From positions 1-10,627 of the forward strand of contig DNPP01000238.1 in NCBI GenBank assembly GCA_003501365.1: DNA of 10,627 nucleotides, in the 5' to 3' direction. The translations under genes were made by a program, and so were the position numbers. Positions 7,102 through 10,627 of this stretch are shown one piece after another (position 1 is the stretch's first letter; every line of letters begins with the position of its first letter). The stretch is from Bacillota bacterium (lineage in GTDB: Bacteria; Bacillota; UBA4882; UBA8346). A model generated the notes under the pieces. It was not told the DNA's origin. It saw nothing but the letters and a program-made list of their open reading frames with translations, and searched no databases.

Positions 7102-8568
7102 TTAGTAGCGCCGCCGTTTGGCTGAGGAAGGAATCATTAGTTCCTCACGGTATTTACTGACGGTACGGTGGGAAATATGAATTCCTTTCATTTTTAATAC
7201 CTCAGTTAGTTGTTCGTCGCTTAAAGGCGCCTTGACGTCTTCCTGGATAATTGCCGCCTTAAGTTGGTCCTTTACGTTGGTGGCGGAGACAGTCTCGCCG
7301 GCAGTTGAGTCCAGACCACTGCTGAAAAAATATTTAAATGGGAAAATACCACGCTCGGTATCCATATACTTTTCGGCTATCGCCCGACTTACGGTTGATT
7401 CATGAAGTTCAACCACATCGGCTATTTGGTGTAAAGTAAGCGGCTTTAAATAGAGAGGACCTTTTTCAAAGAAGTCCCGCTGTCGATCAATAATTGCGCG
7501 GGTGATTTGATAGAGGGTTTTTTTTCGTTCATCAATGCTGCGCATTAAATTAAGAGCTGCGTTTTGTTTTGTTCGTAGGTATTTTATGACGTCGCTGCCG
7601 GCATATTCCCGATTTTGGATGAGGTTACGGTAGAGCGGACTAATGAATAATTTAGCATTAGCCGGTTCATTAATCATGATCAAATAATCATGTTCCAGAT
7701 TTCTAATCTTCACATCCGGGAGGATATACCCAATATCTTTTTGATCGCCAAAATTTCGACCGGGTTTAGGATCAAATGTTTTAATCAGATCAACAGCCGA
7801 TTGAATATCGACGACGGGACATTTCAGATGATGCGCTATTTTTTGCAACTTTGCTTCGGCTATATCCTGGAGATAATTTTCAATGATTATTTTGGTCAGA
7901 TCCAGAAATTGTCTTTGAAATCCTTTGACCGCTGTTAGATACTCTTGAAGTAGCCCTAATTGTATCAAAAGGCATTCTCTTAAATTACGGGCTCCGACAC
8001 CAAAAGGTTCGAATGTTTGGATCAACTTTACCATGCCTTCTGTTTCTGCAACAGATACAGCGCAAATGTTCGCAGCATCGCTAATTTCGCATCGTAAATA
8101 ACCGTCTTCGTCAATGCTTCCGATCAAGAACTCAGCCAGCATACTTTTTTTATCGGTTCGGGCAGTCAAATTAAACTGGGCTGTCAAGTGTTCGTGAAGT
8201 GAAGGCGCCAGAGTTTGAAGATGCTCATAGATGTTTTGGCCGGTAATAGTGATATTAGTAGGATGTTGCATACTATCGGCTATAAGATCCGCCTCAAAAT
8301 ATTCGGATTCGGTATTTTGGTCATTACGGACAACTTCTTGACTGACTAAATCATCCAGTGAGAAAGTTTCAGTATCGGTATTTTCTTCGGGGTTATCTGC
8401 GTTGTCGCTTGAGATATCTTCCTGCTCAAGCAGACAGTTATCGAAAATTTGCTGTGAAATGTGGGTTTCGAGCTCAGCAAAAGGCATTTTAAGGATAGCC
8501 AAGGATTGACGCAAATCTTGGGTAAATGCCAGCTTTTGTTTGGTTTCCAAAACTTGATTTTGCTGCAT
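7102..8568 (-). CDS. rpoN: RNA polymerase sigma-54 factor
   Basis: This alternative sigma factor directs polymerase to -24/-12 promoters and depends on AAA+ activators. The 488-residue protein has all regions: Gln-rich region I (1-50, starting MQQNQVLETKQKLAF), an acidic region II (about 49-98), a core-binding domain (about 105-300, with FEPFGVGARNLRECL at 186-200), a helix-turn-helix (about 377-397, LHESTVSRA) followed by GIFPFKYFFS, and the RpoN box. The box reads SHRTVSKYRE (466-475) rather than the usual ARRTVAKYRE, so one normally basic Arg is His. The end SSAKRRRY is family-like. ATG at 8568 follows GGGGGAAG on the minus strand. It converges on the chemoreceptor gene and stands alone, with no neighbouring genes of its usual contexts. 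It is the natural partner of the activator and promoter in this window. Confidence 0.96.
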   Translation of the reverse strand: MQQNQVLETKQKLAFTQDLRQSLAILKMPFAELETHISQQIFDNCLLEQEDISSDNADNPEENTDTETFSLDDLVSQEVVRNDQNTESEYFEADLIADSMQHPTNITITGQNIYEHLQTLAPSLHEHLTAQFNLTARTDKKSMLAEFLIGSIDEDGYLRCEISDAANICAVSVAETEGMVKLIQTFEPFGVGARNLRECLLIQLGLLQEYLTAVKGFQRQFLDLTKIIIENYLQDIAEAKLQKIAHHLKCPVVDIQSAVDLIKTFDPKPGRNFGDQKDIGYILPDVKIRNLEHDYLIMINEPANAKLFISPLYRNLIQNREYAGSDVIKYLRTKQNAALNLMRSIDERKKTLYQITRAIIDRQRDFFEKGPLYLKPLTLHQIADVVELHESTVSRAIAEKYMDTERGIFPFKYFFSSGLDSTAGETVSATNVKDQLKAAIIQEDVKAPLSDEQLTEVLKMKGIHISHRTVSKYREELMIPSSAKRRRY

Positions 8569-8824
8569 TTCTTCGCTTCCCCCAATTAAGCAAATAATAA
8601 AAAAGAACTAACGATGGGAACAGTTTTCACGGATAAACGGATAATATATAAATGTATTCTGTAGTATCTGATTGTTTCCTGCTAAGCAATTATCGGTAAA
8701 GTACGGGGTACCTATACGTTTGGCGCTATTTATTTGCTGGTGCTCTTTTCTGTTTTTGTAAAATATTATTGCAGACCCAAATTAAATTAAACTGGTATTT
8801 AGCTTATTCTGGTGAGAATTTTGC
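8569..8824. other. Divergent intergenic region upstream of rpoN
   Basis: I see no gene, RNA gene or repeat here. It must contain the minus-strand promoter of rpoN, but no convincing -35/-10 pair stands out. AT-rich stretches near 8641-8655 could supply a -10 box. The short palindrome GGTACC at 8706-8711 is the only other visible symmetry. Confidence 0.4.
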
Positions 8825-8853
8825 TTGACGAAACGATAAAGCGATGGTATACT
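8825..8853 (+). promoter_or_regulatory. Sigma-A promoter of infC-rpmI-rplT
   Basis: TTGACG (8825-8830) and TATACT (8848-8853) are separated by exactly 17 bases, and each differs from consensus at one position. Transcription should start near 8860, about 140 bases before the infC start, leaving room for the structured leader that follows. This is the strongest sigma-A-type promoter seen in the window, as expected for a ribosomal protein operon. Confidence 0.88.
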
Positions 8854-8870
8854 TTTTATAACTTAAACAA

Positions 8871-8974
8871 GTAGAAGCCATCCGCTTCTCACCTAAGAAC
8901 TAACGTTACTTAGGTCCATAACACCAAGGTGATTATTGGCGTTTTAGCGGGTGGATCAACCCGCTTTTTATTTT
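8871..8974 (+). ncRNA. L20-type autoregulatory leader of the infC operon
   Basis: The untranslated leader folds into consecutive hairpins. They are AGAAGC/GCTTCT (8873-8878 with 8884-8889), ACCTAAG/CTTAGGT (8891-8897 with 8909-8915), CACC-AA-GGTG (8922-8931) and a terminator (8946-8974). The opening GTAGAAGCC, GCTTCTCACC and the GGTCCATAACA after the second stem match my memory of Firmicute infC leaders. In Bacillus subtilis, ribosomal protein L20 binds the leader and promotes premature termination, so excess L20 (rplT, third gene here) would shut its own operon off. The structure is visible; the mechanism is known from relatives; assignment here is by resemblance. A covariance search against the Rfam L20 leader would settle it. 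Confidence 0.7.
8946..8974 (+). terminator. Attenuator terminator in the infC leader
   Basis: AGCGGGT (8946-8952) pairs perfectly with ACCCGCT (8959-8965) around a 6-base loop and runs into TTTTTATTTT. It stands between the sigma-A promoter and the infC ribosome binding site, so transcription must read through it for the operon to be expressed. That is the hallmark of transcription attenuation. Confidence 0.85.
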
Positions 8975-9000
8975 GGGTATTTTTTGGGAGGTGGCTATTA

Positions 9001-9513
9001 ATTAGTAACGAGTTGCGAATTAATGAGGAGATCCGGGCCAAGGAAATCCGGGTAGTAAGTTCTGATGGGGAACAATTGGGGATTATGTTGGTTAAGGATG
9101 CTCTGAGAATTGCTCTTGAGAAGGAACTGGACTTGGTTGAAGTGGCTCCTACCGCTAAACCACCGGTCTGTCGAATTATGGATTTCGGCAAATACCGTTA
9201 TGAGCAGAGCAAACGTGAACGAGAAGCTCGTAAAAAACAAAAAGTTATTGAAGTTAAGGAAATTAGAATGACTCCTAAGATTGAGGATCATGATTTTCAA
9301 GTCAAGGTAAAGGCTGCCCAAAAGTTTCTCAAGGATGGCGATAAAGTTAAGGCGATTATTCGTTTTCGCGGCCGGGAGATTGTTCACGCGGATTTGGGCA
9401 AGATTCTTCTAAAGCAACTCTTTGAGGGTGTTCAAGAATTTGCGATTATGGAGCGAGAGCCCAAAATCGAAGGTAAGAATATGATTATGATTTTAGCTTG
9501 CAAAACAGAATAA
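9001..9513 (+). CDS. infC: Translation initiation factor IF-3, with probable AUU start codon
   Basis: IF-3 binds the 30S subunit, keeps it apart from 50S and checks start-codon/initiator tRNA pairing. The 170-residue protein has the N-terminal domain (RINEEIRAKEIRVV at 6-19), the signature KPPVCRIMDFGKYRYEQ (53-69), a basic linker helix (about 70-82) and the C-terminal domain from about 84. The start is ATT at 9001, nine bases after the strong site GGGAGG. Homology begins right after it (S-N-E-L-R-I-N-E). No ATG lies nearby in frame. GTG at 8929 would drag the CDS through the attenuator, and TTG at 9013 is too far from the ribosome binding site and loses conserved sequence. An AUU start is known for infC elsewhere and lets IF-3 repress its own translation. 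First gene of the operon with rpmI and rplT. Confidence 0.93.
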   Translation: MSNELRINEEIRAKEIRVVSSDGEQLGIMLVKDALRIALEKELDLVEVAPTAKPPVCRIMDFGKYRYEQSKREREARKKQKVIEVKEIRMTPKIEDHDFQVKVKAAQKFLKDGDKVKAIIRFRGREIVHADLGKILLKQLFEGVQEFAIMEREPKIEGKNMIMILACKTE

Positions 9514-9528
9514 GGAGGAACGTCGATT

Positions 9529-9723
9529 ATGCCGAAAATGAAGACCCATCGCGGCGCTGCTAAACGGCTCACAGTGACCGGCAGTGGCAAAGTTAAGAAG
9601 AATAATGCATTTAAAAGCCATCTATTGGAATCGAAAAGCCCTAAACGCAAACGAGGCTTACGGAAAGCCGGGATTGTTGCTCATGGGGATATGAGAAGAG
9701 TTAAAAGGATGCTTGGACTATAA
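9529..9723 (+). CDS. rpmI: 50S ribosomal protein L35 (bL35)
   Basis: This is a small basic protein of the large ribosomal subunit. Its 64 residues are the full family length and begin with the diagnostic [13 protein letters not shown]. They continue with [15 protein letters not shown] and end in the usual [10 protein letters not shown] segment. ATG lies 15 bases after the infC stop. The ribosome binding site AAGGAGG (9512-9518) overlaps the infC stop codon, so translation is probably linked. It occupies the standard middle position of infC-rpmI-rplT. Confidence 0.97.
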   Translation: MPKMKTHRGAAKRLTVTGSGKVKKNNAFKSHLLESKSPKRKRGLRKAGIVAHGDMRRVKRMLGL

Positions 9724-9749
9724 TTATTTTTAGATAGGGGGATGTTCTA

Positions 9750-10103
9750 ATGCCAAGAGCAAAGGGTGGTTTTACTACCCGTCATCGTCATAAAAAGATT
9801 TTAAAAATTGCTAAAGGTTATCGGGGTTCTAAAAGCCGGATTTTTCGACCGGCTAATGCTCAAGTTCTTAAATCTTTAGCTTACGCCCTACGGGATCGTC
9901 GTGCCAAAAAACGTGATTTTAGGAAACTCTGGATTACCCGGATCAATGCTGCAGCTCGGCTTAACGGCATGTCTTATAGTACTTTTATTAGCGGTCTAAA
10001 AAAAGCTGGGGTTCAGGTTGACCGAAAGATATTGGCTGATTTGGCAGTACATGATGACCAGGCTTTTAAAGATTTAGTAACTGTTGCAAAGTCAGACAAA
10101 TAA
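9750..10103 (+). CDS. rplT: 50S ribosomal protein L20 (bL20)
   Basis: L20 binds 23S rRNA early and is needed for large-subunit assembly; in several bacteria it also represses its own operon by binding the mRNA. The 117 residues match the family in length and sequence. The start is [16 protein letters not shown], with [16 protein letters not shown] near 18-33, [18 protein letters not shown] at about 45-62, [16 protein letters not shown] at 65-80 and [14 protein letters not shown] at 87-100. ATG follows AGGGGGA at good spacing, 26 bases after rpmI. It is the last gene of the operon, before a strong terminator. The leader upstream of infC is its probable regulatory target. Confidence 0.97.
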   Translation: MPRAKGGFTTRHRHKKILKIAKGYRGSKSRIFRPANAQVLKSLAYALRDRRAKKRDFRKLWITRINAAARLNGMSYSTFISGLKKAGVQVDRKILADLAVHDDQAFKDLVTVAKSDK

Positions 10104-10127
10104 TTTCTATATAAATACAAATTTAAA

Positions 10128-10165
10128 GGGGCTGTCTCAATGGAGACGGCCCCTTCCTTTTTTTT
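10128..10165 (+). terminator. Rho-independent terminator of the infC-rpmI-rplT operon
   Basis: GGGGC-T-GTCTC (10128-10138) pairs with GAGAC-G-GCCCC (10143-10153), one T-G wobble included, around an AATG loop. It is followed by TTCC and eight T residues. It starts 24 bases after the rplT stop. On the other strand the hairpin is followed by TTTAAATTTG, so it may also end the convergent OmpA-domain gene. Confidence 0.93.
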
Positions 10166-10627
10166 ATTCGGACTTTATGCCTTGTTCTTTGACCGGTAAA
10201 TTATTCCATACCATAATATCTACTCGGCGATTGAAATACCATGCAGATTTATTATGTTCCTTTTTAAGCGGGAAATCTTCGCCATAAGCAAAGCAGATGA
10301 TTCGGGAAGAGTCTATTCCATTAGCAACTAAGTATTCTTTTACTGCCTCAGCTCGGTAGGCTGATAAGCCCATGTTATAGATTTTATTGCCACGCTCATC
10401 TGTATGACCGCTCAAGGAAATATATAATTCGGAATTTCCTTGAAGAACTTTTATGGCTGCATCAAGGTTCGTTTTTTGTGCTTGATCAATGCTGAATTTA
10501 TCAAAGCCAAAGAAGATGGAATTCAATGATTTGTTGAGATCCTCCACAGTAGCGGCCTCATCAGTGACAGCCTCATCGGCAGCAACTTCAGAAGGTTCCT
10601 CAACGGGAGCTTCCTCCACAGTAGCGG
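10164..10627 (-). CDS. OmpA/Pal-type peptidoglycan-binding protein (5' end cut by window)
   Basis: This is the C-terminal part of a cell-envelope protein, 153 residues visible, that runs in from the right edge. A Glu/Ala/Val-rich low-complexity linker (about the first 27 visible residues) leads into an OmpA-like domain. The domain opens with FFGFDKFSID and carries the peptidoglycan-binding core: SGHTDERG, with the Asp expected to contact the peptide stem, then YNMGLSAYRAEAVKEYL with its Arg, then GIDSSRI and FAYGEDFPL. The domain ends in RRVDIMVW. OmpA and Pal proteins usually tether an outer membrane or an envelope machine to the cell wall; MotB-like proteins also have this fold. The N-terminal signal or barrel is outside the window, so the exact type cannot be decided. 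The GTG near 10619 is only an internal Val codon. It converges on rplT and shares its terminator region. Confidence 0.88.
   Translation of the reverse strand, partial: ATVEEAPVEEPSEVAADEAVTDEAATVEDLNKSLNSIFFGFDKFSIDQAQKTNLDAAIKVLQGNSELYISLSGHTDERGNKIYNMGLSAYRAEAVKEYLVANGIDSSRIICFAYGEDFPLKKEHNKSAWYFNRRVDIMVWNNLPVKEQGIKSE
10540..10627. repeat. Direct repeat in the OmpA-protein linker
   Basis: TCCTCCACAGTAGCGG occurs at 10540-10555 and again at 10612-10627, a spacing of 72 bp or 24 codons. Both copies encode A-T-V-E-(D/E) on the minus strand. The linker is an acidic, Ala/Val/Glu-rich low-complexity segment, and the second copy touches the window edge, so more units may follow. Such linkers often change length by recombination. 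Confidence 0.6.

Noticed and set aside
8712..8735. Another sigma-54-like motif (TTTGGCGC followed by TTTGC) in the rpoN-infC gap
   Set aside because: The GG-to-GC distance is 14 bp, and the infC operon already has an excellent sigma-A promoter.
8929..9000. Upstream GTG start extending IF-3 by 24 residues
   Set aside because: The extension covers the attenuator hairpin and T-tract, has no proper ribosome binding site, and shows no IF-3 homology.
9742..9752. Mini-ORF ATG-TTC-TAA whose stop overlaps the rplT start (TAATG)
   Set aside because: It begins inside the rplT ribosome binding site itself and is two codons long; probably coincidence.
1..10627. CRISPR array, tRNA, rRNA, insertion sequence or defence system
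   Set aside because: No regularly spaced repeats, cloverleaf sequences, transposase or terminal inverted repeats were recognised on reading both strands; the genes are standard chromosomal families.

Overview
The window looks like chromosomal DNA of a moderately AT-rich, Firmicutes-like bacterium. This is inference. The infC-rpmI-rplT operon has a leader resembling the Firmicute L20-type leader, and ribosome binding sites are strong and purine-rich. Two features suggest a cell with an outer membrane: an OmpA/Pal-type peptidoglycan-binding protein at the right edge, and a sugar-binding protein whose signal peptide has no proper lipobox. A diderm Firmicutes lineage would fit, but no species can be named.

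Left part (1-5105): a sigma-54-dependent NtrC-family response regulator enters from the left edge. Its gene is followed by a 283-bp regulatory region and a three-gene ribose-type ABC sugar importer (binding protein, double ATPase, permease). The regulatory region has a near-consensus -24/-12 sigma-54 promoter. Upstream of it lies a perfect TGCACA-N5-TGTGCA palindrome, with a weaker copy 32 bp further upstream. This is the classic layout of an enhancer-driven sigma-54 promoter. The importer is therefore probably switched on by phosphorylated activator, most simply the one encoded next door.

Middle (5106-8568): a 215-bp gap holds a strong hairpin without a U-tract, followed by a transmembrane methyl-accepting chemotaxis receptor. 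Convergent to it is rpoN, encoding sigma-54 itself. Activator, promoter and sigma factor are thus all within 9 kb, and a chemoreceptor sits beside the sugar importer. A joined sugar-sensing, uptake and taxis module is plausible but unproven.

Right part (8569-10627): a 432-bp divergent intergenic region carries a near-consensus sigma-A promoter and a structured leader with an intrinsic terminator (attenuator). Next come infC (apparently starting with the rare codon AUU), rpmI and rplT, closed by a strong terminator. A convergent, truncated OmpA-domain gene runs off the right edge. No CRISPR array, tRNA, rRNA or insertion sequence was recognised. The most notable points are the sigma-54-controlled sugar importer with its enhancer pair, a 13-bp perfect hairpin inside the ATPase gene, and the AUU start plus attenuator of infC.
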